Assembly (NCBI GenBank): GCA_020851235.1
Contig: JADZDD010000035.1
Location: 434,001 to 498,000 of the forward strand
DNA: 64,000 bases
Direction of reading: 5' to 3'
From: Burkholderiales bacterium
Lineage (GTDB): Bacteria; Pseudomonadota; Gammaproteobacteria; Burkholderiales; Casimicrobiaceae
Part shown: piece after piece, positions 51,847 to 61,735 of the stretch
Layout of the letters: every line of letters begins with the position of its first letter
Numbering within the stretch: the stretch's first letter is position 1
The notes under the pieces: model-generated
Told to the model about the DNA's origin: nothing
Databases searched by the model: none
Seen by the model: the letters and a program-made list of their open reading frames with translations, nothing else
Program-made: the position numbers and the translations under genes

Positions 51847-54261
51847 CTAGAACTCGGGTAGCGGATCAAAGCTGCGGTCGCGCTGATTGAGCGTCGGATC
51901 GTTCGAGCGCAGGTATCCCGGGACGGTCCGGCGCAGGAGCTCGAGAGGGCTCGTGCCGACACGTGCCAGGCCATTGAGCTCGAGTTGGACGAAGATGGCG
52001 TTGGTGCGCGTTTCCGTGCTGGTCGTCAGTTGCTGCCCGACGACGCGTAGCGCCCAGCAACCGCCATTGTACTCCAGCCCCAGCACCGCCTCGAGGGTCT
52101 TGCGATCGGGGAACGAGTAGTTCCACGCCCCCATGAAAGTCCAACTCTCCGACAGCGGCCACTGCCCCGACAGATACGTTTGCTTGAGCTCCGATTGACC
52201 GCTCAGCTGGTCGACGAGTTCCCGCGAATAACGGTAGATGAAGCTCACCACCCGGCCTGGCGCGGGGTTGTACCGGGTGCCGAGATTGAGGCGCTGGACC
52301 TGCGAGCTGCCGAAGTCGTACTGCATGAGGCCGATGACCGACCACGCGTCGGCGAGCCGGCCCTCGGCGCCAACGAGGAAGTCTGACGATCCGGCTTTCT
52401 GCGGCACGGTCCCCGGCAGCGCCACCTGCTGGTCGTCGAAGTAGAAGCGCTGGCCGACCGCGACGCGCAGCCGCTCGGCGCCCGTCGCGGGATCCAGGAG
52501 GCGTGAGGTCACCGCGAGTGCGAGCTGGTTCGTGTCGCCGACGCGGTCGCCACCGATGAAGCGGTTCTCGCTGAAGAGCTGCGTGAAATTGAAGTCGTCC
52601 TGGACCGTGTCGAAGATCGGAAGCGCGCTCTGGTTGCGGTAGGGAATGTACGTGTACATCGCCCGCGGCTCGAGCGTCTGGACGAAATCGCGATCGAAGA
52701 ACCGCAAGTCGCGCTCGAAGACGAGCCCACCGTCCACGCTCGTCACGGGAACCACCACGTCGGCGCGCCCGGTGGGCACCCCTGGCGTGGGGTCGTCGAG
52801 GTTGTACTGCCATGCCGCAACGCTCGCACGCGCGGTGACGAACCACGCGTTGCCCTGCTCGATCCAGCGCACCGACGGGTGGATCGACACGCGATCGCCG
52901 GTGGGAATGAGCGCGTCCTGTGCGAAGCGCACGTACTCCGCGGTGCCACTCCAGGTGAGGCCCAGCGCATCGGTGTCGGCGAGTGCGGCCCGCACCTGCG
53001 GCAGCATGTTGTACGGCGGAACCACGGCGGCAGCCGGATTCGGATCCTGCAGGGTCTGGAACGACAGCGTGCGCACGAGCATCGACCATGGCCCGTGCGT
53101 CGCATTGAGCCCGGCCTCGCCGGGCAGCGTGCGCTGCGACGTGACCGCGATGCGATCGGCGAAGTCGGCGAGGTACGTCGAGTCCGAGACGCGGTTGAAG
53201 TTGACGTAACCGGTGAGCCACGGCGCGAAGCTCTGCTGATGCTTCCAGGCGATCGCCCACCGCGTCTCCTCGGCGATGCGATCTTGCGGCACCACCTCGC
53301 CCACGACCTCGCCCGCCGCGGGCGCGAAGAGGTAGCGACCCTCGGCGCCGATCAGGACGCCCCGGCGCGTCATCAGCCTCGGCGTGAGGGTGAGATCGTA
53401 GTTCGGCGCGAGGTTGAAGTAGTACGGCGCCGCCACCTCGAAGCCACGAATCTGCGTCGAGCCGATCGTCGGCGTGAGAAAGCCCGACTTGCGCTCGTTC
53501 GACAGCGGGAACTCGAGCCACGGCGTGTAGAGCACCGGCGCCCCCAGGAAATGCACGCTCGCCCCCCGCGCGACGCCGACCTTGCGCAGGCGATCGACCT
53601 CGATCTCATCGGCGCGCAGATACCAGTCGTTGTTCGGCGCCACACACGTCGTGTACTGCGCGTTCGACGCCTCGTACATCCCGGCGCCGACGAAGCGGAT
53701 CTCGGAGGCCTTGCCGCGCGATTCGTTGTCGGAGATGAAGAACTCGGGCGCGTCGAAGAAGCCGATCTCGCGGCTGAACTGGAACTTGGCCTCGGGCCCG
53801 CTGATCCAGTCGCGCCCCTTGCGCAACGTCACGTCGCCCTTCGCCCACACCTCGTCGTTGGGAACGTTGAACTGCAGCCAATCGGCGAGCACCGTCTCGT
53901 GCCGCGTGCGCAGCTCGACCGCACCCGTCGCCTCGATCCTCTTGCTCGCATCGCTTTCGAGACGATCGGCGCGCAGGAAGACGACGCCGCGCGGCGCGTC
54001 GACCGCGGTCGTGCCGGCAGCGGCGGGCGCCGGTCGCGCGAGCGGGGGCAATCCCGCACCCATCGCGTCGCTCACGTTCGCGTCGGCAGCCTCCGGTGCG
54101 CCGAGCGTCGGAGCCTGCACGCCCGTGCGCCCCGGCGGCTGTTCGATCTCGCGCGCCATGCGCAGCTTCACGTCCTGCGCGGTGGCGCCGGTCGCGCAGC
54201 CGACCGACACGGCGATCGCCACGAGCCGCGACGACGCGAAGCGGAGGAGAGGAATACGCAC
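51847..54261 (-). CDS. lptD: LPS-assembly outer-membrane protein LptD
   Basis: An 804-residue outer-membrane barrel that inserts lipopolysaccharide with LptE. A signal peptide (1-29) precedes an OstA/jellyroll domain (about 100-250: GVVFLRADRLESDASKRIEATGAVEL) and a C-terminal barrel ending near the last strand. Three Cys are visible (one in the signal region, CVAP in the OstA part and NGGCWALRV near the end), fewer than in E. coli. GTG 54261 is taken because a TAGAAT box on this strand (54311-54316) would start transcription after the upstream ATG at 54312; that ATG is the alternative. Confidence 0.94.
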   Translation of the reverse strand: MRIPLLRFASSRLVAIAVSVGCATGATAQDVKLRMAREIEQPPGRTGVQAPTLGAPEAADANVSDAMGAGLPPLARPAPAAAGTTAVDAPRGVVFLRADRLESDASKRIEATGAVELRTRHETVLADWLQFNVPNDEVWAKGDVTLRKGRDWISGPEAKFQFSREIGFFDAPEFFISDNESRGKASEIRFVGAGMYEASNAQYTTCVAPNNDWYLRADEIEVDRLRKVGVARGASVHFLGAPVLYTPWLEFPLSNERKSGFLTPTIGSTQIRGFEVAAPYYFNLAPNYDLTLTPRLMTRRGVLIGAEGRYLFAPAAGEVVGEVVPQDRIAEETRWAIAWKHQQSFAPWLTGYVNFNRVSDSTYLADFADRIAVTSQRTLPGEAGLNATHGPWSMLVRTLSFQTLQDPNPAAAVVPPYNMLPQVRAALADTDALGLTWSGTAEYVRFAQDALIPTGDRVSIHPSVRWIEQGNAWFVTARASVAAWQYNLDDPTPGVPTGRADVVVPVTSVDGGLVFERDLRFFDRDFVQTLEPRAMYTYIPYRNQSALPIFDTVQDDFNFTQLFSENRFIGGDRVGDTNQLALAVTSRLLDPATGAERLRVAVGQRFYFDDQQVALPGTVPQKAGSSDFLVGAEGRLADAWSVIGLMQYDFGSSQVQRLNLGTRYNPAPGRVVSFIYRYSRELVDQLSGQSELKQTYLSGQWPLSESWTFMGAWNYSFPDRKTLEAVLGLEYNGGCWALRVVGQQLTTSTETRTNAIFVQLELNGLARVGTSPLELLRRTVPGYLRSNDPTLNQRDRSFDPLPEF

Positions 54262-54282
54262 GGGCGACGACAGGCGGTTTGC

Positions 54283-54288
54283 TAGAAT
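54283..54288 (+). promoter_or_regulatory. Extended -10 promoter box for amgK
   Basis: TAGAAT preceded by TTTGC (TG-n extended -10) on the plus strand, 144 bases before the amgK start. The -35 is weak, as is usual for extended -10 promoters. A box for lptD faces it. Confidence 0.4.
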
Positions 54289-54310
54289 CGGTTGCTTCCG
54301 GGTAGCGCGC

Positions 54311-54316
54311 ATTCTA
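54311..54316 (-). promoter_or_regulatory. TAGAAT -10 box for lptD
   Basis: TAGAAT read on the minus strand, about 50 bases before the GTG start of lptD. It pairs back-to-back with the plus-strand box at 54283. Confidence 0.4.
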
Positions 54317-54432
54317 GTGCACGCTGCCGCTCGCCCCGGCCGGTCACACCGCACATCGAGGGGCGACGCCCCGTCCCGCGCGAACCCGCGACCAGCACTT
54401 CCTTGCGGCGGACGCGCGTGCCCTCACCGCCG

Positions 54433-55470
54433 ATGACCGAATCCGACCATCCTGCCGATCCGCGGCAAACCGAACTCAGCGCGTGGCTGCGTGACGTGCC
54501 GGATCTGCCAGCGTTCACGCTCACCCCGGCGTCCGCCGACGCGAGCTTCCGCCGCTACTTCCGCCTCACGTTGGCAAGTCCCGATGCGCGCGGCAATGCG
54601 ACGCTCATCGCGATGGATGCCCCGCCGCCGCACGAGGATTGCCGGCCGTTCGTGCGCGTCGCCGGCCTCCTTGCCGCCGCACGGGTGCACGCTCCCGCGA
54701 TCCACGCGCAGGACGTCGCGCGCGGCTTCCTGCTCCTCGAGGATCTGGGCACGACGACGTATCTTTCCGCACTGCGCGAGGACAACGCGCAAGCGCTCTA
54801 CCTGGACGCGATCGATGCGCTCGTCGCCTTCCAGGCGCGGGCGCCGGCAGGTGACCTGCCACCCTACGACGAGGCGCTCTTGCGTCGCGAGCTCGACCTC
54901 TTCGGCGAGTGGTACGTCGCCCGCCACATGGGCCAGCGCATGACGCAGGAGCAACGGCGGACCCTCGATGCCGTCTTCGGGCAGATTCTCGCCAACAATC
55001 TCGCGCAACCGCGCGTGTTCGTGCATCGCGATTACCACTCGCGCAATCTCATGGTCGTGCCGACCGGCAATCCCGGCGTGATCGACTTCCAGGATGCGGT
55101 GCACGGTCCGCTGACCTACGATCTGGTCTCGCTGCTGCGCGACGCCTACGTCGAGTGGGACGAGGCGCGGCAGATCGACTGGGCCGTGCGCTACTGGGAG
55201 CGCGCGCGCGCGGCCGGCGTTCCCGTCGATCGCGATTTCGGCGCCTTCTGGCGCGACTTCGAATGGATGGGCGTGCAGCGCCAGATCAAGGTGCTCGGCA
55301 TCTTCGCGCGCCTTGCGCATCGCGACGGCAAGACCGGCTACCTGCAAGACCTCCCCCGCGTGCTCAGGTATCTGCGCGCCGCCTGCGCACGCTATCGCGA
55401 ACTCGCGCCGCTCCTCGTGCTGCTCGATGCACTCGAAGGACGCGGGCCCCGCGTCGGCTACACGTTCTGA
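54433..55470 (+). CDS. amgK: Anomeric MurNAc/GlcNAc kinase AmgK
   Basis: A 345-residue aminoglycoside-phosphotransferase-fold kinase that phosphorylates MurNAc (and GlcNAc) at C1 in the peptidoglycan recycling route that bypasses MurA and can confer fosfomycin tolerance. Catalytic loop HRDYHSRNLMV and the metal loop VIDFQDAVHGPLTYDL are intact; ASFRRYFRLTL opens the nucleotide site. murU follows with a one-base TGATG overlap. Confidence 0.95.
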   Translation: MTESDHPADPRQTELSAWLRDVPDLPAFTLTPASADASFRRYFRLTLASPDARGNATLIAMDAPPPHEDCRPFVRVAGLLAAARVHAPAIHAQDVARGFLLLEDLGTTTYLSALREDNAQALYLDAIDALVAFQARAPAGDLPPYDEALLRRELDLFGEWYVARHMGQRMTQEQRRTLDAVFGQILANNLAQPRVFVHRDYHSRNLMVVPTGNPGVIDFQDAVHGPLTYDLVSLLRDAYVEWDEARQIDWAVRYWERARAAGVPVDRDFGAFWRDFEWMGVQRQIKVLGIFARLAHRDGKTGYLQDLPRVLRYLRAACARYRELAPLLVLLDALEGRGPRVGYTF

Positions 55471-56207
55471 TGAGCACCGCGATGATCCTTGCGGCTGGCC
55501 GCGGCGAGCGCCTGCGTCCGCTGACCGACGCGACGCCCAAGCCGCTCCTCCCCGTCGGCGGCAAGCCGCTCATCGTCTGGCAGATCGAGGCGCTCGCGCG
55601 TGCGGGCTACCGCACGCTCGTGATCAATGTCGCGCACCGCGCGGAGCAGTTGGTGGCGGCCCTGGGCGACGGGCGCGCGCACGGCGTGCGAATCGCCTGG
55701 TCGCGCGAGGCCGAGCCGCTCGAGACCGCGGGCGGCATCGTCGCCGCGCTTGCGCAGCTTCCGGAGGGTCCGGTGCCGATCGTCTCGGGCGACGTCTGGA
55801 CGGCCTTCGATTACGCGACCTTGCGACCGGTGGCCGATACCATGGCGCTCGACGATGCGGCGCCGCGCGTGCACCTCGTGCTGGTGCCCAATCCACCGTA
55901 TCACCCGGCCGGCGACTTCGCGCTGGAGGGCACGCGCGTCCACCGCGACGGTCCCGCGCGGCTCACTTACGGCAACATCGGTATCTTCGACACGCGGCTC
56001 TTCCGCGATGCGCCGCGTGGCGTGAAACTCAAGCTGCTGCCGTTCCTGCACGACTGGATCGCGCGCGGCCTCGTCAGCGGCGAGCGCTACGACGGCCCTT
56101 GGGCGAACGTGGGAACGGCGGCCGATCTGGCCGAGCTCGCTGCCGCACTCGACCGGCGCGCCGGGCCCCGACCACCGCCGCAGTCTTCACCAGGATCCTT
56201 GCCATGA
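55470..56207 (+). CDS. murU: MurNAc-1-phosphate uridylyltransferase MurU
   Basis: A 245-residue sugar nucleotidyltransferase that makes UDP-MurNAc from MurNAc-1-phosphate. ILAAGRGERLRPLTD at 6-20 with PKPLLPV is the nucleotide and sugar-phosphate loop; IVSGDVWTAFDY holds the metal Asp. Its stop overlaps the M3 peptidase start by ATGA. Confidence 0.95.
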   Translation: MSTAMILAAGRGERLRPLTDATPKPLLPVGGKPLIVWQIEALARAGYRTLVINVAHRAEQLVAALGDGRAHGVRIAWSREAEPLETAGGIVAALAQLPEGPVPIVSGDVWTAFDYATLRPVADTMALDDAAPRVHLVLVPNPPYHPAGDFALEGTRVHRDGPARLTYGNIGIFDTRLFRDAPRGVKLKLLPFLHDWIARGLVSGERYDGPWANVGTAADLAELAAALDRRAGPRPPPQSSPGSLP

Positions 56208-58258
56208 CGACGGCCAATCCCCTGCTCGACTTCTCCGGACTCCCCCGCTTCCGCGCGATCGCGCCGCGGCACGTGGAGCCGGCCATGGAAACGCTCCTCG
56301 CGGCGGCACGTGCCACGATCGAGCGTGTGGCCGACGACACCGCACCGCCGACGTGGTCGTCGCTCGTCGAGCCGCTCGCCGACGTGCTCGACCCGCTCGA
56401 TCGCGCGTGGGGGGCCGTGCGCCTGCTCAATGCCGTCGTCGATACGCCGGAGCTGCGCGCGGCCCACAACGCGGCGCAGCCCAAGGTCGTCGCCTTCCAT
56501 GTGGAGCTCGCGCAGGACCGGCGCCTCTTCGCGCGGTACCGCGCGCTTCGCGAGGGTCCCGCGTACGCAGGGCTCGACGCGGTGCAGCGCAAGTTCGTCG
56601 ACGACCAGCTTCGCGATTTCCGTCTCGGCGGCGCCGAACTCGCCGCGGCGGACCAGGCCCGCTTCAAGGCGGCGCAGGAGGAACTCGCGGCGCTGTCCAC
56701 GCGATTCCAGGAAAACGTGCTCGACGCCACGAATGCGTGGGCGTACCGGATCACCGATCCCCGCGAACTGGATGGCGTGCCGGCGGACGTCGTCGCCGCC
56801 GCGCGCGAAGCCGCGGCACGCGACGGCGAAGACGGATGGAAGCTCACGCTGCACATGCCGTGTTACCGGCCGGTGATGCAGTACGCGGAGGACCGCGCCT
56901 TGCGCCGACGCCTGCACGAGGCGTATGCGACGCGCGCGTCGGATCTGGGCGCGAATGCGCAATGGGACAACGGCGCGATCATCCCGCGCATCCTCGCGCT
57001 GCGGCACGAGAAGGCGCAACTCCTCGGCTATGCGAACTACGCGCAGGTTTCGCTCGTCCCCAAGATGGCACGCGACCCCGACGAGGTCATCGCGTTCCTG
57101 CGCGACCTCGCGCGACGGGCACGCCCCTACGCCGAGCGCGACCTGGCCGAGCTCGCGGCCTACGCCCGCGAGCGCCTCGACCTTCCGACGCTCGAGCCCT
57201 GGGATCTCGCCTATGCCGCCGAGAAGCAAAGGCTCGAGCGCTACGACTACAGCGCGCAGGAGCTGCGCCAGTATTTCCCCGAGGACAAGGTGCTGTCCGG
57301 ACTGTTCCGGGTGGTCGAGACGATCTACGACGTCGCCATCAGCGAGGCCGCGGCCGAGACCTGGCATCCGACCGTGCGCTTCTTCACCATCCACGATCGC
57401 CGTGGCGCGCTCGTCGGCGAGTTCTATCTCGACCTGTACGCACGGCCCGGCAAGCGCGGCGGCGCCTGGATGGACGACGCCATCAATCGGCGTCGCAGCG
57501 AGCGCGGCCTCCAGCATCCGGTGGCCTATCTCGTGTGCAACCTCTCGGCTCCGGTGGCAGGCAAGCCGGCGACGTTCACGCACGACGAGATCACGACGAT
57601 CTTCCACGAGTTCGGCCATGGCCTGCACCAGTTGCTGACACGCATCGACGTCGCCGGAATCTCCGGAATCCAGGGCGTCGAATGGGACGCGGTCGAGCTC
57701 CCGTCGCAGTTCATGGAAAACTTCTGCTGGGAGTGGAGCGTCGTCGAGGCCATGTCGTGCCACGTCGACACCGGTGCCCCGCTGCCGCGTGCGATCTTCG
57801 ACCGCGTGCTCGCCGCGAAGAACTTCCACAGCGGCCTCGCGATGCTGCGTCAGATCGAGATGGGCCTGTTCGACATGCTGCTGCACGCGCAGGTGGCAAG
57901 CCCCGGCAGCGCGCATTGGGATTCGCCGCAGGCGGTGCTCGCCGCGGTGCGCCGCGAGATCGCGATCGTGCCGTATGCGCCGTACGACCGCTTCGGGCAG
58001 GCGTTCTCGCACGTGTTCGCCGGCGGCTACGCCGCGGGGTACTACAGCTACAAGTGGGCCGAGGTGCTGGCCGCCGACGCCTTCAGCCTCTTCGAGGAGC
58101 ACGGCGTCGTCGCGCCGGCAATCGGAGCGCGCTTCAAGGACGAGGTGCTGTCGCGCGGCGGCAGCCGAAGCGCGATGGAATCGTTCGTGGCCTTCCGCGG
58201 GCGCCCGCCACAACTCGATGCCCTCCTGCGGCATAATGGAATGATCGGTCCCGCTTGA
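56204..58258 (+). CDS. prlC: Oligopeptidase A (M3 metallopeptidase)
   Basis: A 684-residue zinc peptidase that degrades signal peptides and other short peptides in the cytoplasm. The zinc site is H468-E-F-G-H472 with the third ligand downstream in EWDAVELPSQFMENF. NPLLDFSGLPRF at the start and YAAGYYSYKWAEVLAADAF near the end are family landmarks. Ribosome site AGGAT lies seven bases before ATG 56204. Confidence 0.96.
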   Translation: MTTANPLLDFSGLPRFRAIAPRHVEPAMETLLAAARATIERVADDTAPPTWSSLVEPLADVLDPLDRAWGAVRLLNAVVDTPELRAAHNAAQPKVVAFHVELAQDRRLFARYRALREGPAYAGLDAVQRKFVDDQLRDFRLGGAELAAADQARFKAAQEELAALSTRFQENVLDATNAWAYRITDPRELDGVPADVVAAAREAAARDGEDGWKLTLHMPCYRPVMQYAEDRALRRRLHEAYATRASDLGANAQWDNGAIIPRILALRHEKAQLLGYANYAQVSLVPKMARDPDEVIAFLRDLARRARPYAERDLAELAAYARERLDLPTLEPWDLAYAAEKQRLERYDYSAQELRQYFPEDKVLSGLFRVVETIYDVAISEAAAETWHPTVRFFTIHDRRGALVGEFYLDLYARPGKRGGAWMDDAINRRRSERGLQHPVAYLVCNLSAPVAGKPATFTHDEITTIFHEFGHGLHQLLTRIDVAGISGIQGVEWDAVELPSQFMENFCWEWSVVEAMSCHVDTGAPLPRAIFDRVLAAKNFHSGLAMLRQIEMGLFDMLLHAQVASPGSAHWDSPQAVLAAVRREIAIVPYAPYDRFGQAFSHVFAGGYAAGYYSYKWAEVLAADAFSLFEEHGVVAPAIGARFKDEVLSRGGSRSAMESFVAFRGRPPQLDALLRHNGMIGPA

Positions 58259-58270
58259 GCGGAGGCATCC

Positions 58271-58879
58271 ATGCAACATCGTGCGCGCCGTCCCTTTACC
58301 GTCGCAGCCGTCGTGGCCGTGGTGGCCGCAGCGACCGCGCTCGCAGCGTCGGCACAATCGGTCTATCGCTACGTCGACCCCGACGGGCGCATCGTCTATT
58401 CCGATCGGGCGCCACCGCCGGATGTGAAGAACGTGCAGACGAAGCGCCTTGGCGCGAACTACGTCGAGACGAGCGAGCCGAGCCTCACGGCACAGATGGC
58501 GGCGGAGCGCTTCCCCGTCACGCTCTACACCTTCGATTGCGGCGAGGTGTGCCAGAACGCGGAAGGGCTGCTCAACCGGCGCGGCGTGCCGTTCACCCTC
58601 GTCGACGTGCAAAAGGACGAGCAAGGTCACGTCCGCTTGCGCGCACTCACCGGCGAAGACTCCGCACCCGTGTTGACACTGGGCGAGAAGATCGTGGTGA
58701 AAGGATTCAGCGAGAGCCGCTGGCAGGCGGCGCTCGACGAGGCGGGCTACCCCAAGGCACCCGCGCAGCGGCGCGGCGCGGCGGCGATGGGGCGTGCCGA
58801 CGCCGGGCCGACGGCGGCGGTGACGCAGGGCTCGCGCGTGGTCACCCCGGCGCCCCGAGGCGGCGACTACCCGAAATAG
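58271..58879 (+). CDS. DUF4124 and glutaredoxin-like periplasmic protein
   Basis: A 202-residue secreted protein with a signal peptide (cut near residue 28, ASA then QS), a DUF4124 segment (VYRYVDPDGRIVYSDRAPP, 31-49) and a glutaredoxin-like domain (about 82-160). The Cys pair is C90-G-E-V-C94, a CxxxC rather than the usual CxxC, so redox activity is uncertain. A tail of low complexity follows. Ribosome site GGAGG five bases before ATG 58271. Confidence 0.88.
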   Translation: MQHRARRPFTVAAVVAVVAAATALAASAQSVYRYVDPDGRIVYSDRAPPPDVKNVQTKRLGANYVETSEPSLTAQMAAERFPVTLYTFDCGEVCQNAEGLLNRRGVPFTLVDVQKDEQGHVRLRALTGEDSAPVLTLGEKIVVKGFSESRWQAALDEAGYPKAPAQRRGAAAMGRADAGPTAAVTQGSRVVTPAPRGGDYPK

Positions 58880-58991
58880 CATCGCCCGCCCGCCGCACTC
58901 CTCCGTGGCGTGGAGGTCGACCGCGCGCCACGCCATCGGCCCTGGGTGTCACGCGCGACGTGTCGTCATCGTCGTCGCACGCGCCCGTCAT

Positions 58992-59014
58992 AAGGTATAT
59001 TCTCGATGTATCTT
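58992..59014. promoter_or_regulatory. NsrR-like operator overlapping a -10 box
   Basis: A 23-bp imperfect palindrome opens AAGGTATAT and closes ATGTATCTT around a central T; 7 of 11 positions match between the arms. This agrees with the known NsrR consensus of AAGATG-type half sites. A TATATT hexamer at 58996-59001 inside it could be the -10 of nnrS, 102 bases upstream of the start codon. Confidence 0.55.
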
Positions 59015-59115
59015 TTAGTTTGCCCGATCGTTGCGATGACCACTGCCACTGCTGACACCGTCGCGCCGACCCGCGCTCGACGCCGGTGCGACGCCAGAAC
59101 CCCGGCGACCTGACG

Positions 59116-60351
59116 ATGGCCGGGCTCATGCACATCGCCGAACCCACCGCCGGGGCGCGCAGCCCGCCGCAATGGCGCGCCTTCCTCGAACTCGCCTTTC
59201 GTCCCCTCTACCTCGGGGGGTGCTTGTGGGCCGCCGTCGCCGTCGCGTTGTGGATCTTCGCGCCGGCCTGGATCGTCGGCACGCTCGCCGGCGTGGCCTG
59301 GCATGCGCACGAGATGCTCTGGGGCTTCGTCGCCACGATCGCGGTTGGCTTCCTGCTCACCGCGGGGGTCAACTGGACCGGGGCGATGACCGTGCGCGGG
59401 ACGCCGCTCGCGCTGCTCGTCGCCTGCTGGGTCGGCGCCCGCATGGGCTTCCTGCTGCCGGGCACCGCGGCGTTCGTCGTCGCATCCGCGCTCGAGGTCG
59501 TCTTCTTCGCCGGTGCGGCCGTCGCACTGGCACGGGCAATCTATCGCACGCGCAACCGGCGCAACTACGGCATTCCGCTCGTCACCCTCGCGCTCGGAGT
59601 CGCCGACGCGCTCTTCCTGTGGACCGCGAACGGTGGCGACTATGGGCTCCTCATGCAGCGCTTCACCGCAGGGTTGCTCGCCATGGCGGCGCTCGCGCTC
59701 CTGGTGGCGCGACGCGTGATCCCGTTCTTCGCCATGCGCGCGGTCTCCGGACTCACGGTCGCGATGCACACGCGAAGCGGACACTGGCAGGTCGCCGCGT
59801 GCGTGCTCGCGGCGATCGCATCGCTTGGCCTGCACGCGCCGGGGGCGGCCACGGTCACCGCCGCAGCGCTCACCACGGCCGGTGTCATCGCGCTCGTGCA
59901 GCTCGTCGCGTGGAAGCCGTGGGCCGTGTGGCGCGTGCCGCTCCTTTGGATCCTGTACGCCGGTTACGCGGGCCTCGGACTCGGGCTCCTCGTCGGCGCG
60001 CTGCACGCGGCCGGCATCGCCGAGCGCGCGGCGTGGCCCGTGCACGTCATCGGCGTCGCGGGCTTCTCGGTGCTGATCATCGGCATGGTGACGCGCACCG
60101 CGCTCGGCCACCTCGGGCGGCCGTTGCGCGCGGACCGCGGCATGGTCGCGTCGTACGTCCTCGTGCTCGCCGCGGCAGCGCTGCGCTTCGTCGCGCTCGT
60201 TCCGGTCGCAGCGGCCACCGCGGCGCTCCACGCTTCCGCGCTCGCCTGGATCGCTGCCTTCGCGATCTACCTCGCGCGCTTTGCGCCGATGCTCGTTCGG
60301 CCGCGCGTCGACGCCAATCCGCTGCCGCCCGCGGCGCCGGTGCGCAAGTAG
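59116..60351 (+). CDS. nnrS: NnrS family heme/copper membrane protein
   Basis: A 411-residue inner-membrane protein with about twelve helices. [44 protein letters not shown] and [12 protein letters not shown] are NnrS landmarks, including the conserved HAHEM. NnrS proteins protect against nitric oxide and are under NsrR/NnrR control in many proteobacteria; the upstream NsrR-like site fits. ATG 59116 is chosen; GTG 59086 would add ten residues. Confidence 0.92.
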   Translation: MAGLMHIAEPTAGARSPPQWRAFLELAFRPLYLGGCLWAAVAVALWIFAPAWIVGTLAGVAWHAHEMLWGFVATIAVGFLLTAGVNWTGAMTVRGTPLALLVACWVGARMGFLLPGTAAFVVASALEVVFFAGAAVALARAIYRTRNRRNYGIPLVTLALGVADALFLWTANGGDYGLLMQRFTAGLLAMAALALLVARRVIPFFAMRAVSGLTVAMHTRSGHWQVAACVLAAIASLGLHAPGAATVTAAALTTAGVIALVQLVAWKPWAVWRVPLLWILYAGYAGLGLGLLVGALHAAGIAERAAWPVHVIGVAGFSVLIIGMVTRTALGHLGRPLRADRGMVASYVLVLAAAALRFVALVPVAAATAALHASALAWIAAFAIYLARFAPMLVRPRVDANPLPPAAPVRK

Positions 60352-60401
60352 GCGCGTTGCAACGCCACGCCGCGACGATCACGCCTGCCCGGTTCGCGCC
60401 G

Positions 60402-60812
60402 ATGCCGCTCGTCGATTTCTACCCCTCCGTCAAGGCACTGCACATCGGCCTCGTCGTCACCAGCGGAGCGCTTTTCCTCGGGCGCGGCATCGGCGTGCTG
60501 CTGGGGTCGGGGCTGCCCACGTCGCGGCCGATGCGCCGCCTGCAGCAGGTCATCGATTCGGTGCTGCTTCTGGCCGCGATCCTCCTCGTCGTGATCCTGG
60601 AGATCAACCCGGTCACCACCCCCTGGCTTGCGACCAAGCTCTCGCTCCTCGTCGCCTACATCGTGCTCGGCATCATCGCCTTGCACGGCGCGCGCGGCCG
60701 CGCGGCCCGGGCGTTCGCCTTCATGGGCGCCCTCACGTGCTTCGCGCTGATGTACGTGATCGCGCGCACGCACGACCCCTTCGGCCCGTTGCGACTTCTC
60801 GGTCTGGTCTGA
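60402..60812 (+). CDS. SirB2-family membrane protein
   Basis: A 136-residue membrane protein with four helices. [40 protein letters not shown] and [21 protein letters not shown] match the SirB family, whose function is unknown. It follows nnrS by 50 bp on the same strand. Confidence 0.88.
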   Translation: MPLVDFYPSVKALHIGLVVTSGALFLGRGIGVLLGSGLPTSRPMRRLQQVIDSVLLLAAILLVVILEINPVTTPWLATKLSLLVAYIVLGIIALHGARGRAARAFAFMGALTCFALMYVIARTHDPFGPLRLLGLV

Positions 60813-60883
60813 GCCGGCCGCACGGCGGGATCGCGTACACTGCGCGGCATCGTCACCGGAGCGATGCGATCGCCTTCGCGCCC

Positions 60884-61672
60884 ATGCTCATTGCCGCCTG
60901 GAACGTCAACTCGATCACCGTCCGCCTGCCGCGTCTCGTCGCGTGGCTCGAGACGACCCGCCCCGACGTGTTGTGCGTGCAGGAGACCAAGATCGACGAC
61001 GCGCGCTTCCCCACGGCCGACATCGCCGCCGCCGGCTATGCAGCGCACGTCTTCGGACAGAAGACGTACAACGGCGTGGCGCTCCTCGTGCGGCAGGGCC
61101 TCGCCGTCGACGACGTCAGCGTCGGCATCCCGGGCTACGCCGACGAGCAAAGGCGCGTGATCGCGGCCACCGTCGCGGGCATCCGCGTCGTTGGCGTGTA
61201 CGTCCCCAATGGCCAGGCGGTGGGCTCCGACAAGTACGCGTACAAGCTCGACTGGCTCGCGGCCTTCGCGACGATGCTGCGCGACGAGCGCGCGCGGCAC
61301 CCCGAACTCGCGGTGGGAGGCGACTTCAACGTCGCCCCCGACGATCGCGACGTGCACGACCCGGCGGCGTGGGAGGGACAGGTCCTGGTCTCCGCACCGG
61401 AACGCGCGGCGTTTCGCGCGCTGCTCGAAACCGGCCTCGTCGACAGCTTTCGCCTCTTCGACCAGCCGCCGGCGACTTACTCGTGGTGGGACTATCGGAT
61501 GCTCGCGTTTGCGAAGAACCGTGGCATGCGCATCGATCACATCCTGCTCTCACCCCCGCTCGCGCAGCGCTGTCTCGCCAGTCGCATCGATCGCAACGCA
61601 CGCAAGGGGGCAAAGCCATCCGATCACGCTCCTGTCGTCGTCGAATTGCGCACGGACGCGGTCGCGTCCTGA
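60884..61672 (+). CDS. xthA: Exodeoxyribonuclease III
   Basis: A 262-residue AP endonuclease of base excision repair. AWNVNSI at 5-11, the metal Glu34 in [23 protein letters not shown] and the terminal catalytic SDHAPV are intact. A TACACT box near 60835 may be its -10. It stands between the SirB-like gene and the MBOAT gene. Confidence 0.97.
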   Translation: MLIAAWNVNSITVRLPRLVAWLETTRPDVLCVQETKIDDARFPTADIAAAGYAAHVFGQKTYNGVALLVRQGLAVDDVSVGIPGYADEQRRVIAATVAGIRVVGVYVPNGQAVGSDKYAYKLDWLAAFATMLRDERARHPELAVGGDFNVAPDDRDVHDPAAWEGQVLVSAPERAAFRALLETGLVDSFRLFDQPPATYSWWDYRMLAFAKNRGMRIDHILLSPPLAQRCLASRIDRNARKGAKPSDHAPVVVELRTDAVAS

Positions 61673-61735
61673 CCGGCCCCTTCCCCGTTACCGCCGCGGC
61701 CGCCGGACCCGCACCGATCGCGCGCACGACGTCCC

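Noticed and set aside
56087-58936. Minus-strand frame of about 950 codons opposite the M3 peptidase
   Set aside because: Antisense shadow; the plus strand encodes an intact peptidase.
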